Assembly (NCBI GenBank): GCA_019241525.1
Contig: JAFAWY010000077.1
Location: 1-64,000 of the forward strand
DNA from: Pseudonocardiales bacterium
GTDB lineage: Bacteria; Actinomycetota; Actinomycetes; Mycobacteriales; Pseudonocardiaceae
Direction of reading: 5' to 3'
Length of the DNA stretch: 64,000 nt
Shown one piece after another: positions 1 through 10,385 of the stretch. Below the pieces are notes generated by a model. That model was not told the DNA's origin and searched no databases. It saw only the letters and a list, made by a program, of their open reading frames with translations. Position numbers and translations under genes: made by a program. Positions within the stretch are counted from its first letter, which is position 1. The number at the start of each line of letters is the position of its first letter.

Positions 1-161
1 TGATCACCCCCCAAGTCACCGACATCAACAATTCACTCGTCGGCGCCGAACAAGACCTGGTCAACATCAACCTGCAACTCCAAGAAACCAACCGCCACCT
101 CACCAACATCTGCACCTCCACCACCCTGTCCCTGCTCCCACCCTTCAGATGCCACCCGTAG
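1..161 (+). CDS. 3' end of a CDS cut by the window edge
   Basis: The frame starting at base 3 stays open for 52 codons to the TAG at 159-161. The visible tail has a regular I/V/L spacing with many N, Q and E residues (around NNSLVGAEQDLVNINLQ), which suggests an amphipathic or coiled-coil helix, and it ends in a short tail rich in Thr, Leu and Pro. No family can be named from so short a piece. The following 270 bases up to the next start show no convincing gene. Confidence 0.4.
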   Translation, partial: ITPQVTDINNSLVGAEQDLVNINLQLQETNRHLTNICTSTTLSLLPPFRCHP

Positions 162-435
162 CGCTTCCTCGAGTAGGTGGGCCTCGTCACCTGCTCGCAG
201 GCGGCCACGCCGGGTCACCTCTGATTGCCTACAACACGTCGCGGTAGCAGGCCCACTGAGGCAGCCTGGATACAGACTGCCGTTGAGAACGCAGCGCAAT
301 CGGTTGCTCGTCATGGCCAGCTGGTACTGACAATGGATGTCAGCCGGGAAGACACCGACATCGCCACGCGAAGCGTTCTTGCTGACGGCTCGTCGCGCTG
401 TACCACCCGGCGCCAGAGCTGCTGAGGAGGGCGAC

Positions 436-771
436 ATGGGGCAACAAGAAATGGAGCAGCACGGTACCGGAGCGGATCGCGTGGAGCTACATTCTGAAAT
501 TCCGCACGATGCCGAACAATTTGCTGTCGGCCTGGAAGACGACCGTAAGTTGCACAAGGTCTGGCTCATCGCTGGTCTGCTGTCGGAAGCGACCCTGATA
601 GGAATGTTCATCACGTCGCTCGAGGAGCCCGGGCCGGCATGGCCTGTGGTGCTGGCCATCCTGGTGGTGGGGCTGGGCGTGGCCATGGTCGTGCACCTGG
701 CGCAGTTTCGCGTTAACGGACAGCCGCGCGCTCGATCGGGGCAACGACGCCGGTCGAAGCCTGCACATTGA
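436..771 (+). CDS. Small two-helix membrane protein, unknown function
   Basis: This 111-residue protein starts at an ATG four bases after a strong ribosome-binding site (GAGGAGG), which rules out the longer in-frame start at 337. The first 45 residues are acidic and hydrophilic. Two hydrophobic segments follow, near residues 47-66 and 73-95, and the tail is strongly basic (RARSGQRRRSK). This gives a small inner-membrane protein with two spans. No family was recognised. The next gene begins 62 bases downstream and may be co-transcribed. Confidence 0.65.
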   Translation: MGQQEMEQHGTGADRVELHSEIPHDAEQFAVGLEDDRKLHKVWLIAGLLSEATLIGMFITSLEEPGPAWPVVLAILVVGLGVAMVVHLAQFRVNGQPRARSGQRRRSKPAH

Positions 772-832
772 GCAGGCAGCCCGGGATGGCAGCGGGTCAA
801 CGGAGTCGGGCTGGCAGTAGTCGGGAGGGGAA

Positions 833-1525
833 ATGAAGATAGGCATTATTGGTGCAGGCAATATCGGCAGCACCCTGGCCAGGCGTCTGGCGGCGCTGGG
901 TCACGAGGTGTCGGTGGCGAACTCGCGCGGTCCCGAAACGTTGCGTGACCTCGCTGCGCAGACCGGCGCCAAGGCCACTTCGGTGGCCGAAGCAGCGAGC
1001 AACAAGGACGTCGTCGTCGTCACCATCCCGGAAAAGAACGTGCCGGAGCTGCCCAAAGACCTGTTCGAGGGCGCGGGCGACGCCGTCGTCGTGGACACCG
1101 GCAACTACTACCCGCAGCAGCGTGATGGCCGCATCAACGACATCGAGCAGGGCATGACCGAAAGCCGCTGGGTAGCAGAGCAGCTGGGTCGACCAGTGAT
1201 CAAAGCGTTCAACAACATCTACGCGCAGCATTTGCTGGACGACGGCCGCCCGGCAGGCACTCCCGGACGCATAGCCCTGCCGGTAGCCGGCGACGACGAT
1301 GCCGCCAAGGCAGTGGTCATGCAACTGATCGACGAGCTCGGATTCGATCCCATCGATGCCGGCACGCTCGATGACTCCTGGCGCCAGCAGCCCGGCTCCC
1401 CGGTCTACACCACCGACCTCGACGCCGATGGCGTGCGGCACGCCCTGACGCAGGCCAACCCCGAGCGCAGCGCGGAGTGGCGTGCGACCTCCAGCAGCCC
1501 CGGCACCTTCACCGACCCGCGGTAA
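833..1525 (+). CDS. NADPH-dependent F420-reductase-like NAD(P)-binding protein
   Basis: The 230-residue protein opens with a Rossmann dinucleotide-binding fold (MKIGIIGAGNIGSTLARRL), then a second-strand region VANSRGPE that resembles the NADP phosphate-binding loop of the F420-dependent NADP oxidoreductase family (COG2085). Family members move hydride between NADP(H) and F420 or act as related reductases, and the substrate here is not visible. The start is an ATG behind GGGAGGGG. A catalytic C-terminal domain is short or absent, which is normal for bacterial members of this size. Confidence 0.8.
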   Translation: MKIGIIGAGNIGSTLARRLAALGHEVSVANSRGPETLRDLAAQTGAKATSVAEAASNKDVVVVTIPEKNVPELPKDLFEGAGDAVVVDTGNYYPQQRDGRINDIEQGMTESRWVAEQLGRPVIKAFNNIYAQHLLDDGRPAGTPGRIALPVAGDDDAAKAVVMQLIDELGFDPIDAGTLDDSWRQQPGSPVYTTDLDADGVRHALTQANPERSAEWRATSSSPGTFTDPR

Positions 1526-1589
1526 GCGCTCAAGTAGATCCACCGAGCCCCGGCGGGTAGCGTCGGCTGGACGCGAAGCAGGAGGTGTT

Positions 1590-1904
1590 ATGGCAGCGAC
1601 AGGCGACAAGCATGTCTGGGAAGACGGTTCACGCGACCGCCGGGAGCATGGTGGTGCCCCGATGCGCCCTGACGACGAGGCGCTGGCTCGCCGCACCGAA
1701 CGTGAACGCGTGGACGTCGGACTTGACGCCTACGACCCCGACGACGTACCTGCGGCCACGGACACGCCACCGCTGGGCGATGTGACCGACACCGAGGTCT
1801 ACGAAGAGGAAAGAGCCGAGGTTAAGCGGCAGCTCGAAGAGGGCGAGCTGTACCCGCTCACGGAAGAACATCCGTTCCCGCCAACCCGGTATGACCGGAC
1901 CTGA
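1590..1904 (+). CDS. Small acidic hydrophilic protein, unknown function
   Basis: This 104-residue protein begins at an ATG preceded by AGGAGGT, which is much better than the upstream in-frame start. It is rich in D, E and R and has no hydrophobic segment, so it is probably soluble and possibly disordered. The C-terminal half contains YEEERAEVKRQLEEGELYPL, a likely charged helix. No family was recognised. It lies 64 bases after the F420-reductase-like gene and 55 bases before the aldose epimerase, all on one strand, so one transcript is plausible. Confidence 0.6.
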   Translation: MAATGDKHVWEDGSRDRREHGGAPMRPDDEALARRTERERVDVGLDAYDPDDVPAATDTPPLGDVTDTEVYEEERAEVKRQLEEGELYPLTEEHPFPPTRYDRT

Positions 1905-1959
1905 CGGCTGGGCGCGGTGCCGTTAACCCGCAGCGCGCCACATCAATGGGTGAGGCCAC

Positions 1960-2877
1960 ATGAGCATCCCGCCGTCAGGACGGCAGTACGAGATCCGGTA
2001 CGGCGAGCAGCTCGCCGTGGTGGTGGAAGTCGGTGGCGGGGTGCGGGAGTACCGGGCTGGCGATCGGGCGGTGCTGGATCCGTATCCGCGGGAAGCCATG
2101 TGCGACGGTGCGCATGGTGCTGTGCTCGTCCCCTGGCCAAATCGCTTGGGCGGCGGCCGTTACCGGTTTGACGATGTGGACTATCAAGTGCCCATCACCG
2201 AACCGGAAAAAGGCAATGCGATCCATGGGCTGCTGCGCTGGTGCAACTGGGAGGCGGTCAAGGAGAGCAGCAACCAGCTCACGATGGGCGTCCGGCTGCA
2301 CCCCCAGCCCGGGTATCCCTTTGCCCTCGATGTGACGGTGGACTACCTGCTCGATGACGAGGGCTTGACGGTCACCACCACGGCGACCAATCGAGGCGAG
2401 CAGCCATGTCCCTACGGATGCGGCCACCATCCCTACCTGTCACCGGGGAGCGGATTGATTGACCAGGCCGTGCTGAGCTTCACCGCGGGTACCCGGATTG
2501 TCACCGATCCAGACCGTCAGCTGCCCACCGGAACCGAACCCGTGGCGGGCAGCTCCTTTGACTTTTCTGCGGGTCGCCAGCTGGGCGATCAGCGCATCGA
2601 TTTCGCCTTTGCCGACCTTGCCCGGGACGATGCCGGCCGGGCGTGGGTACGGCTGGACGGGCCGGACGGGCGCCGCGCCGAGCTCTGGGTGGACAACAGT
2701 TATCCCCTCATCGAGCTCTATACCGGCGACACCCTCAGCCCGCACCGTCGCCGCCAAGGGCTGGGTGTGGAACCGATGACCTGCCCACCGAACGCATTCC
2801 ACACCGGCGACGGTGTTGCCCGGGTAGAACCCGGGCAGACCGTCACCACCCGCTGGGGCGCCCGGCTGCACGCTTGA
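1960..2877 (+). CDS. Aldose 1-epimerase family protein
   Basis: The 305-residue protein belongs to the galactose mutarotase-like family, which interconverts alpha and beta anomers of aldoses. Two histidine motifs expected of the family are present: NAIHGLLRW near residue 85 and CGHHPYLSPG near residue 155. A C-terminal acidic region (EPMTCPPNAFHTGDG) is where the catalytic Glu or Asp usually sits. The length is typical. The actual sugar could be glucose, galactose or a hexose 6-phosphate. Its place beside zwf, pgi and GH15 supports a role in glucose handling. The ATG start follows GTGAGG. Confidence 0.88.
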   Translation: MSIPPSGRQYEIRYGEQLAVVVEVGGGVREYRAGDRAVLDPYPREAMCDGAHGAVLVPWPNRLGGGRYRFDDVDYQVPITEPEKGNAIHGLLRWCNWEAVKESSNQLTMGVRLHPQPGYPFALDVTVDYLLDDEGLTVTTTATNRGEQPCPYGCGHHPYLSPGSGLIDQAVLSFTAGTRIVTDPDRQLPTGTEPVAGSSFDFSAGRQLGDQRIDFAFADLARDDAGRAWVRLDGPDGRRAELWVDNSYPLIELYTGDTLSPHRRRQGLGVEPMTCPPNAFHTGDGVARVEPGQTVTTRWGARLHA

Positions 2878-2928
2878 TCGCCACGTGCTGATCATCCGAT
2901 ATGGAGACCGGCCCGGGTAAGACGGACG

Positions 2929-4737
2929 TCAGCCGAGGGCGCGGTCCAGGCTGAACGCGGCGCTGATCAAGGCCAGGTGGGTGAAGGCCTGGGGGAAGTT
3001 GCCCTGCTGCTCGCCGGTGTGGCTGATCTCCTCGGCGTACAGGCCGAGGTGGTTGGCATAGGTGAGCATCTTCTCGAAGGCCAGCCGTGCCTCATCCAGC
3101 CGCCCGGCACGGGTGAGTGCTTCGACGTACCAGAACGAGGACAGGGAGAAGGTGCCCTCCTCTCCGCGCAGGCCGTCCGGACTCGCCTTGGCGTCGTAGC
3201 GGTAGACCAACGAGTCGGACACCAGCTCCGCGGTGAGCGCATCGAGGGTGGCCAGCCATTTGGGATCGGTGGGGGAGATGAACTTCGCCATGGGCATCAT
3301 CAGGACCGCGGCGTCGAGAACATCGTCGTCCTCATGCTGGACGAACGCCTGGCGCGCAGCTGACCAGCCGCGCCGCATGATCTGGCGGTAGATCGCATCA
3401 CGAGCTCGTCCCCAGCGCGACAGGTCAGCGGGCAGCCCGCGGCGACGGGCCATGCGCATGGCCCGTTCGATCGCTACCCAGCACATCAGCCGCGAGTACA
3501 GGTAGTTCTTGCGCCCGCCGCGGGTTTCCCAGATGCCTTCGTCGGCCTGGTCCCAGTGGTCGCAGACCCAGTCCACCAGGGCATAGACCCGCTCCCACAG
3601 GTCGCTGGAAATGGGCTGTCCCCACTTGTCGTAGAGGTAGATCGAGTCGATGAGTGCGCCATAGATGTCGAGTTGCAGCTGGTTGACCGCGGCGTTGCCG
3701 ACCCGCACCGGGGCGGCGCCCTGGTATCCCGCCAAGTGGTCAAGCGTGTGTTCGGGCAATTCGGTCCGTCCGTCGATGCCGTACATGATCTGCAATGGGC
3801 CCGAGGGGCCGTCGTCGCGCATGCACCGCGTCGTCAAGAAGTTCATGAAGGCCGTGGCCTCGCCGGTGAACCCGAGCCTCAGCAGCGCGTAAACGCAAAA
3901 AGCGGCGTCGCGCAGCCAGACGTAGCGGTAGTCCCAGTTGCGCTCACCGCCAAGTTGCTCGGGCAGGCTGGTCGTCGGGGCGGCCACAATGGCGCCGGTC
4001 GGTGCGTAGGTCAGCAGCTTGAGAGTCAGCGCGGAGCGGTGCACCATCTCCCGCCACCGGCCACGGTAACGGGAGGCGGACAGCCAGCGCCGCCAGAACG
4101 CCACCGTGGCGGTGAACTGCTGCTCTGCTTCGTCGTGCGGGCATCCGCGCGGCACCACGTTGCCGTTGAGCCCGTCCAGCGCGAACACCGCGGACTGGCC
4201 CTCGGCGAGGGTGAACTCGGCCCAGGCGTCCACGGTGTCGCACTCGAGGGCCACCGTGGCGCTCAACGCGAGAGACAAGTCCGCGGACTCGAACAGGATC
4301 AGGCCGTCGTGGCGGCGCACGGTGTGCGGATCCAGCCCGTAGCCGAACCGGGGAGCCACCCGCGCGCGGAACGGGATCGATCCCCGCACGCACATCACGC
4401 GCCGGATCAGCCGATGCCGATCGGCCTCGACGCCATCCCCCAGCGGCATGAAGTCCTGGACCTCACCTACCCCGTCCTCGGTGAAAAACCGGGTGATCAG
4501 CACGTTGGTGTCGGGAAAGTAGAACTGCTTGGTCCGCACCGGCAGATCGGCGGCCAGTTCGAACGATCCGCCCCGGTCTGCGTCGAGGATGGCGCCGAAC
4601 ACGCTCGGGGCGTCAAACGACGGGCAGCAGTACCAGTCGATGGTGCCGTTGCTGCCTACCAGGGCCACGGTACGCAGATCACCGATCGGTCCGTGCTCGG
4701 AGATCGGCAGGTAACGGCCGTTGGGCACCTCAGCCAT
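2929..4737 (-). CDS. GH15 glucoamylase-like glycoside hydrolase
   Basis: This 602-residue protein has the (alpha/alpha)6 architecture of glycoside hydrolase family 15. Recognisable family blocks are the N-terminal GSNGTIDWYCCPSFDAPSVF, the catalytic-region GERNWDYRYVWLRDAAF and the C-terminal EEGTFSLSSFWYVEAL followed by GEQQGNFPQAFTHL. Bacterial members hydrolyse alpha-1,4-glucans or trehalose. No signal peptide is present, so it acts in the cytoplasm, perhaps on glycogen-derived dextrins or trehalose. I chose the ATG at 4737 because it follows GAGAGGT. A GTG nine codons upstream has no such site. It is transcribed divergently from zwf. Confidence 0.92.
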   Translation of the reverse strand: MAEVPNGRYLPISEHGPIGDLRTVALVGSNGTIDWYCCPSFDAPSVFGAILDADRGGSFELAADLPVRTKQFYFPDTNVLITRFFTEDGVGEVQDFMPLGDGVEADRHRLIRRVMCVRGSIPFRARVAPRFGYGLDPHTVRRHDGLILFESADLSLALSATVALECDTVDAWAEFTLAEGQSAVFALDGLNGNVVPRGCPHDEAEQQFTATVAFWRRWLSASRYRGRWREMVHRSALTLKLLTYAPTGAIVAAPTTSLPEQLGGERNWDYRYVWLRDAAFCVYALLRLGFTGEATAFMNFLTTRCMRDDGPSGPLQIMYGIDGRTELPEHTLDHLAGYQGAAPVRVGNAAVNQLQLDIYGALIDSIYLYDKWGQPISSDLWERVYALVDWVCDHWDQADEGIWETRGGRKNYLYSRLMCWVAIERAMRMARRRGLPADLSRWGRARDAIYRQIMRRGWSAARQAFVQHEDDDVLDAAVLMMPMAKFISPTDPKWLATLDALTAELVSDSLVYRYDAKASPDGLRGEEGTFSLSSFWYVEALTRAGRLDEARLAFEKMLTYANHLGLYAEEISHTGEQQGNFPQAFTHLALISAAFSLDRALG

Positions 4738-5084
4738 TGCTACCTCTCTGCGACCTGCGGTCACCGGGAAGGTTTGCTGCTCCGGTGGTCATTGTCCGCC
4801 CGGCTGGCACTCATGGTCATTACCGCTGCAGGGGATTGCAGCCAGCCGGTAAGGAAGATGCCCGCAGACGGGAAGACTGATTATCGCCGCAAGTACCACC
4901 CTGGGTGACAGTGCTGAGGACCGAGCGCCCCACCACACGGATCTTCAAGCGAAGGTGCCTTTGAACCTACCCACTGGTGGCAACCAACGGGTGCGCCGTG
5001 ATTGCCGAGCAGACAGCGCCAGCAGCAACGACCATCATGATGATGGGCAGGGGATATCGCAGCGCGGCTGAGGAAGGGTCAAGG
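4738..5084. other. Divergent intergenic region between GH15 gene and zwf
   Basis: This 347-base stretch must hold the promoters for both flanking genes. An open frame extends zwf upstream to 4977, but the resulting residues do not look like family sequence, and the ribosome-binding site favours the start at 5085. I saw no operator palindrome or RNA gene. Confidence 0.5.
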
Positions 5085-6476
5085 ATGGTCAGCGACGGCA
5101 GCAACAACGCAGCAGACCTGATGGTGATCTTTGGTATTACCGGTGATCTGGCCCGGAAGATGACATTGCGCGCGCTGTACCGGTTGGAGTGCCGCAAGCT
5201 GCTGGACTGCCCGATCCTGGGGGTGGCAAGTAGGCAGCGATCTGACGACGAGTTGCTTCAGTTCGCCCGGCAGTCGGTCAGCGGTAGTGGCGAAAAAATT
5301 GACGAGGACGTCTTCAACCGCTTAACGAGCCGGTTATCGTACATTTTCGGCGATGTCACCGGCGATTTTCTGTATACCCAGCTTGCGGAGCGGGTCAGGG
5401 CACATCACCGGCCGTTGTACTACCTGGAGACGCCACCGTCACTGTTCGGTCCGATCGTGCAACACCTGGGCAAAGCCCAACTCGTCACCAACGCTCGGGT
5501 GGCGGTGGAAAAACCGTTCGGGTACGACCTGCACTCGGCGCGCGAGCTGGACGCCCAATTGCATCAGGTGCTCCGGGAGGACCAGATCTTGCGCGTGGAT
5601 CACTTCCTGGGCAAGGAACCGGTCATGGAGCTGGAATATCTGCGTTTCGCCAATCTGGCGCTGGCTGAGATCTGGGATCGCAAGAGCATCTCGGCTGTGC
5701 AGATCACCATGGCCGAAGACTTCGGCGTTGAGGACCGCGGCCGGTTCTATGACCCGGTGGGTGCCCTCCGCGACGTGGTGCAAAACCACCTGTTGCAGGT
5801 GCTGGCGCTGGTCGCGATGGAGCCACCGGCCAGCGCCAGCGCTGAGGAGCTGCAGGACAAGAAGGCCGAGGTGTTCCGGGCGATGCCCACCGCCGATCCG
5901 CGCCGCTACGTTCGGGGTCAGTATGAGGGGTATCTCGATGTGCCCGGGGTGGCCCCGGGGTCGACCACCGAAACGTTTGTAGCCTTGCAGTTGGAGATCG
6001 ACAATTGGCGCTGGGCCGGTGTTCCGATCTTCCTGCGCGCGGGTAAGGAACTGCCCCACCACGTCACCGAGGTTCGGTTGTTGTTGCGTCCCACGCCCCG
6101 GTTGGCGTTTTTGCCCCATCCCACAGAGGTCGACCCCAACCAGATCGTGCTGCGCATCGATCCCGACTCCGGTCTGCGGTTGCAGATCATCACGCGCTCC
6201 AATGATTCGTGGCGTTCAGTGCACCTGGACACGTTGTTCCGTCAAGAACTGGGCGAGCCGTGGGAGCCCTACGAGCGGGTGCTGCACGCCGCGCTGGTCG
6301 GCGACCATCAACTCTTCGCCCGCCAGGACAGCATCGAGGAAACCTGGCGCATCGTGCAGCCGTTGCTCGACAACCCGCCAGCGGTCCAGTCGTACCAGCG
6401 TGGATCATGGGGACCTCCGGTGGCGGAGTCGTTCTGCGGTCAGTACCACTGGCAGCAGCCCTGGCTGGCGAAGTAG
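5085..6476 (+). CDS. zwf: Glucose-6-phosphate 1-dehydrogenase
   Basis: This enzyme oxidises glucose 6-phosphate to 6-phosphogluconolactone and makes NADPH at the entry of the oxidative pentose phosphate pathway. The 463-residue chain has the nucleotide loop GITGDLARK at residues 17-25, the conserved EKPFG block near residue 140 and the active-site signature RVDHFLGKE near residue 170, which carries the catalytic His. The start ATG lies behind GAGGAAGG. Upstream in-frame ATGs would add a non-homologous tail. A HAD phosphatase follows after 23 bases and pgi after that, which suggests an operon acting on one metabolite pool. Confidence 0.95.
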   Translation: MVSDGSNNAADLMVIFGITGDLARKMTLRALYRLECRKLLDCPILGVASRQRSDDELLQFARQSVSGSGEKIDEDVFNRLTSRLSYIFGDVTGDFLYTQLAERVRAHHRPLYYLETPPSLFGPIVQHLGKAQLVTNARVAVEKPFGYDLHSARELDAQLHQVLREDQILRVDHFLGKEPVMELEYLRFANLALAEIWDRKSISAVQITMAEDFGVEDRGRFYDPVGALRDVVQNHLLQVLALVAMEPPASASAEELQDKKAEVFRAMPTADPRRYVRGQYEGYLDVPGVAPGSTTETFVALQLEIDNWRWAGVPIFLRAGKELPHHVTEVRLLLRPTPRLAFLPHPTEVDPNQIVLRIDPDSGLRLQIITRSNDSWRSVHLDTLFRQELGEPWEPYERVLHAALVGDHQLFARQDSIEETWRIVQPLLDNPPAVQSYQRGSWGPPVAESFCGQYHWQQPWLAK

Positions 6477-6499
6477 CACGAAACGAGGAGGCTGCGCTG

Positions 6500-7204
6500 A
6501 TGGCCACACCGATCGCCGTGTTGTTCGACATCGATGAGACCTTGGTGCATAGCGGGGGTGCCGGGACGCGTAGCTGGGCATGGGCGTTTGAGCAGTTGTA
6601 CGGGGTCGCTGCGGATATTGGTGCGCACACCTCAGCCGGGGAAACCGATCCTCAGGTCGGTCAGAAGACCTTCCGCGCGGTACTGGGCCGGGAGCCCAGC
6701 CACGACGAGATGGCCCGGCTTTATGCCAAGTATCTCTGGCATCTGTCTGAGGATATTTGGTCGTCGGCCGCCTACCGGGTGCTTGATGGCGCGCAAGAGT
6801 TGTTGACCCGGCTCACCGAGGCAGGCGTGATCCTCGGGGTGACCTCTGGGGCGATGGAGGGCGCGGCACGGACCAAACTGGAACCGGGCAAGCTCAACCG
6901 GTATTTCGTGTTCGGCTCCTACGGTTCGGACTCTCCGGACCGGATTGAACTGACCCGGCTGGGCATCGCCAAGGCCGCCCGGATCCACGGGCAAGACCTG
7001 TCCCCGCAGCAGGTCTATGTCGTCGGGGACACCCCGAGGGATATCGATGCCGGTCGCGCCGCTCACGCCACCACCGTGGGCGTGGCCAGCGGCCACTACC
7101 GCGCCGACGAACTGCACGCAGCCCAGGCCGACTACGTCTTGCAGTCCCTCACCGATCCCTTTCCCGGACTGGATGGCGGCAAGGCAGGAAAGGAAACAGG
7201 TTGA
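6500..7204 (+). CDS. HAD-superfamily hydrolase (phosphatase-like)
   Basis: The 234-residue protein has HAD motif I as DIDETLVHS near residue 10, with the nucleophile and acid-base aspartates, motif II as GVTSG, and motif IV as [10 protein letters not shown], which binds Mg2+. The helical cap lies between motifs I and II, as in phosphoglycolate phosphatase-like members. It probably dephosphorylates a small sugar phosphate, but the substrate is not visible. The ATG follows GAGGAGG. The position between zwf and pgi suggests a role in trimming phosphorylated sugars or damaged metabolites. Confidence 0.85.
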   Translation: MATPIAVLFDIDETLVHSGGAGTRSWAWAFEQLYGVAADIGAHTSAGETDPQVGQKTFRAVLGREPSHDEMARLYAKYLWHLSEDIWSSAAYRVLDGAQELLTRLTEAGVILGVTSGAMEGAARTKLEPGKLNRYFVFGSYGSDSPDRIELTRLGIAKAARIHGQDLSPQQVYVVGDTPRDIDAGRAAHATTVGVASGHYRADELHAAQADYVLQSLTDPFPGLDGGKAGKETG

Positions 7205-7241
7205 AACCCACAGGTCAATTCAGTCGGCTGGGAGGCACTCG

Positions 7242-8912
7242 ATGACCAGCGCACAATCGGTGGGCCATCCGCGGGTGGCCACCAGCCGCCGAGAGCTGCC
7301 GGCCTGGCAAGCGCTGCAACGCCACGCCGATGAGTTGCATGGCGTGACCTTGCGCGCGCTGTTCGACCAGGACCCCGACCGCGCCCGCGATCTCGGGTTC
7401 GAGACATGCGGCATGTACGTGGACTTCTCCAAGCACCTGGTCACCCGCACCACCATGGGGCTGCTGCTGGACCTGGCCGAGCAGTGCGCAGTGACCCAGC
7501 GCCGGGATGCCATGTTCGCCGGCGAGGAGATCAACATCTCTGAGCGCCGGGCGGTGCTGCACGTGGCGCTGCGCGCCCCCCGGGATGCCGTGATCGCCGT
7601 AGACGGTCACAATGTGGTGGCCGAGGTGCATCAGGTGCTGGACCGGATGGCCGAGTTCACCCGCCGGGTGCGTTCCGGGGAGTGGACCGGGCACACCGGG
7701 CGGCGCATCCGCACGGTGATCAATATCGGCATCGGTGGATCGGACCTCGGCCCCCGCATGGCTTACCAGGCGCTGCTGCCCTACGTCGACCCGCAGCTGT
7801 CAGCCCGTTTCGTGTCCAACGTCGACGGTGCGGATTTCGTCACCGCCACGGCGGATTTGGACCCGGCCGAGACTTTGTTCATCGTGTCATCGAAGAGCTG
7901 GCACACCCTGGAGACGCTGACGAACGCGCGCGCCGCCCGGGCCTGGATCCTCGATGCGTTCGGCGGCGACACCACCGCCGTGGCCAAACACTTCGTCGCC
8001 GTGTCCACCAACGCCCAAGGAGTGGCCGAGTTCGGCATCGACCCGCAGAACATGTTCGGCTTCTGGGACTGGGTCGGCGGCCGGTATTCCATGGACTCTG
8101 CGGTGGGCCTGTCGCTGATGCTGACCATCGGACCAGACCAGTTCACTGAATTGCTGGCTGGGTTCCACGACCTGGACGAACATTTCCGTACCACCCCAGC
8201 AGAGCGCAACATTCCGGTGCTCATGGCTTTGCTCGAGGTCTGGTACAACAACTTTCTCGGTGCCCAAACCCAGGCCGTACTGCCCTACAGTCATTACCTG
8301 GAGCACCTGCCGGCTTACCTGCAACAGCTGGAAATGGAAAGCAACGGCAAGCACGTCACCTTGGTCGGCCAGCACGTGGACTATCAGACCGGTCAGATCA
8401 TCTGGGGCCAACCCGGCACCAACGGGCAACACGCCTTCTACCAATTGCTGCACCAGGGCACCAAGCTGGTGCCCGCCGACCTGATCGGCGTGGTACAACC
8501 GTTGAGCAAGCTCACCGACCAGCACGATCTGCTGCTGGCCAACGTGTTGGCCCAAGCCGAGGCGCTGGCTTTCGGCCGCTCGGAAGACCAGCTACGCCAG
8601 GCCGGTGTGCCCGAGGAGGAGATTCCGCACCGCGTGTGCGAGGGCAACCGGCCCACCACCACGGTGCTGCTGGACCAGTTATCGCCACGCCGCCTGGGCA
8701 GCCTGATCGCGTTGTACGAACACAAGGTGTTCACCGAAGGCGTGATCTGGGACATCGACTCGTTCGATCAGTGGGGCGTAGAACTCGGCAAGATCCTCGC
8801 CACCACCATCATCGAGGAGCTGACCGCCGACGAACCGCCTCGCCTGGCCCACGACAGCTCGACCAACGAGCTGATCCGCCGCTACCGCGCGGCACGTGGC
8901 CGGCCTATCTGA
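7242..8912 (+). CDS. pgi: Glucose-6-phosphate isomerase
   Basis: The 556-residue enzyme interconverts glucose 6-phosphate and fructose 6-phosphate. It carries the phosphate-binding block [15 protein letters not shown], the catalytic-region [10 protein letters not shown] with the base glutamate, the block [15 protein letters not shown], and the C-terminal signature [10 protein letters not shown] with the essential lysine. The length matches the bacterial and eukaryotic long form. The ATG at 7242 follows GGGAGG. It lies 37 bases after the HAD gene and is the last gene of the zwf cluster. Confidence 0.96.
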   Translation: MTSAQSVGHPRVATSRRELPAWQALQRHADELHGVTLRALFDQDPDRARDLGFETCGMYVDFSKHLVTRTTMGLLLDLAEQCAVTQRRDAMFAGEEINISERRAVLHVALRAPRDAVIAVDGHNVVAEVHQVLDRMAEFTRRVRSGEWTGHTGRRIRTVINIGIGGSDLGPRMAYQALLPYVDPQLSARFVSNVDGADFVTATADLDPAETLFIVSSKSWHTLETLTNARAARAWILDAFGGDTTAVAKHFVAVSTNAQGVAEFGIDPQNMFGFWDWVGGRYSMDSAVGLSLMLTIGPDQFTELLAGFHDLDEHFRTTPAERNIPVLMALLEVWYNNFLGAQTQAVLPYSHYLEHLPAYLQQLEMESNGKHVTLVGQHVDYQTGQIIWGQPGTNGQHAFYQLLHQGTKLVPADLIGVVQPLSKLTDQHDLLLANVLAQAEALAFGRSEDQLRQAGVPEEEIPHRVCEGNRPTTTVLLDQLSPRRLGSLIALYEHKVFTEGVIWDIDSFDQWGVELGKILATTIIEELTADEPPRLAHDSSTNELIRRYRAARGRPI

Positions 8913-9013
8913 TGGCGGTGTTCAGGCTGACACTGCCGATATACATCAGTGCGACCCTCTCAGTGTCGCCTCTGGACTGCGGTGGGAAGCAGGCGACAAA
9001 TCGGGAGGGCGCC

Positions 9014-10196
9014 ATGAACCCGGCGGATTTCGCCGCCGAGCTCGCACGCCGCCGTGCCGCTGCTGGACTGAGCCTCGCCGACCTGGCTAAGCGCGCGCAC
9101 CTGCACCGTGGATACGCCGGCAACGTTGAGCACGGGCACCGTTGGCCCACCGAGACCGTTGCACGTGCTCTCGACTCAGCCCTCGACGCCGACGGCGAAC
9201 TACTGGCCACCTGGGAAGCCGCAAACCGCGCAGCACACACGCAAACCCGTAGCGCCGACGAAGACTTGGTCGAGCTGCTAGAGCTGGCCGCCAGAGCCGA
9301 AGCCAGCGACGTCTCCCCCGCCACCCTCGACCTGCTCGACTCCCGGGTCGACACCATGGCGCGCGCATACACCCGCTGCCCGCCCGCTGACCTACTACGC
9401 GACGTACGCGCCGCCGCCCGTCAAATCCGGCCGCCTACTCGACGGCCGGGCCACCCTCGCCCAACGCCGCCGCCTCCTCACCAGCGCCGGATGGCTCGCA
9501 CTACTCGCTGGCACCCTTCATGTGGACCTTGGCCAGCGTGACGCGGCTAGCAGCGCGCGAACCGTCGCCGGGTCGCTGGGCAGGGAAACCGAACATGACG
9601 AGATCAGCGCCTGGGGTTGGGAAGTGGACACGTGGACAGCGCTAGTCGACCAAGACTGGGGCCGGGCCGCGGCACTGGCCACGGCAGGCGAAGACCTTGC
9701 TCCCGAAGGCAGTCCGGCCGCCGCGCAACTGGCCATGCAGGCTGCGCGGTCAACTGCTCGCCTCGGTGACGGCGCAGAGGTCCGGGCCGCGCTGCGCCGC
9801 GCCGAGATCGCATTGGGGCAACAGTCAGCAGACCGCCCAGCCGACCACCACTTCTACTTCGACGGCGACAAATACGAGCTGTACACCGGAACCACACTGT
9901 CGTGGCTCGGTGACCCAGCCGCTGAAGACATCGCCCGCGAGGCCGCGGCCCACTACCAGACCGGTACCCGTCGCCGCCGCCTCACAACCGCCTACCTCGA
10001 CCTCGGCCTGGTGCTGGCACGGTTGCGGCGACCCGATGAAGCCGCGCACTTCGGCGTGCTCGCACTCGGCACAAACCACCTTGTCCCCTCCAACGCCTGG
10101 CGCGCTGACGAGCTGGTCGCCGCCGTCAGCCGGTACCGGGGTGTACCGGAGGTCGAGGAGCTGCGGGAGCTGGCCGCCGAGCGTGCCCTGGGATGA
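9014..10196 (+). pseudogene. XRE-family regulator with helical C-terminal half, split by a one-base frameshift
   Basis: The N-terminal part reads as a helix-turn-helix domain (residues 1-60, with LSLADLAKRAHLHRGYAGNVE). The reading frame then fails near 9420-9426. From there the +1 frame continues with SGRLLDGRATLAQRRRLL and a long helical TPR-like region to 10196, the usual C-terminus of actinobacterial regulators of this type. Removing one A from the CAAAT at 9422-9426 restores RQ-SGRLLDG and one continuous protein of about 394 residues. This is either a recent null mutation or a sequencing error. The ATG follows GGGAGG. Confidence 0.75.
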
Positions 10197-10385
10197 ACAC
10201 AGCAATGGCGCCCGGCCAGCGCCAGGGCGCCGTCTTAGTCGGGTGTCGAGCCGCGGGCATCCTCCCCACCGGATGGCTGCGATTCTCCGCTTATTGCCGC
10301 GAGCCGGTAGTTCAGTTTGCGGCTGCCATCGGTGACAGCGCAGGGTGTCCATGGGATGCTCTCGGTCTTTGTAGTAGGGGGTGAC

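Noticed and set aside
3556-4908. 450-codon plus-strand open frame
   Set aside because: It runs antisense to the well-supported GH15 gene, has no family likeness and reflects GC-rich codon bias.
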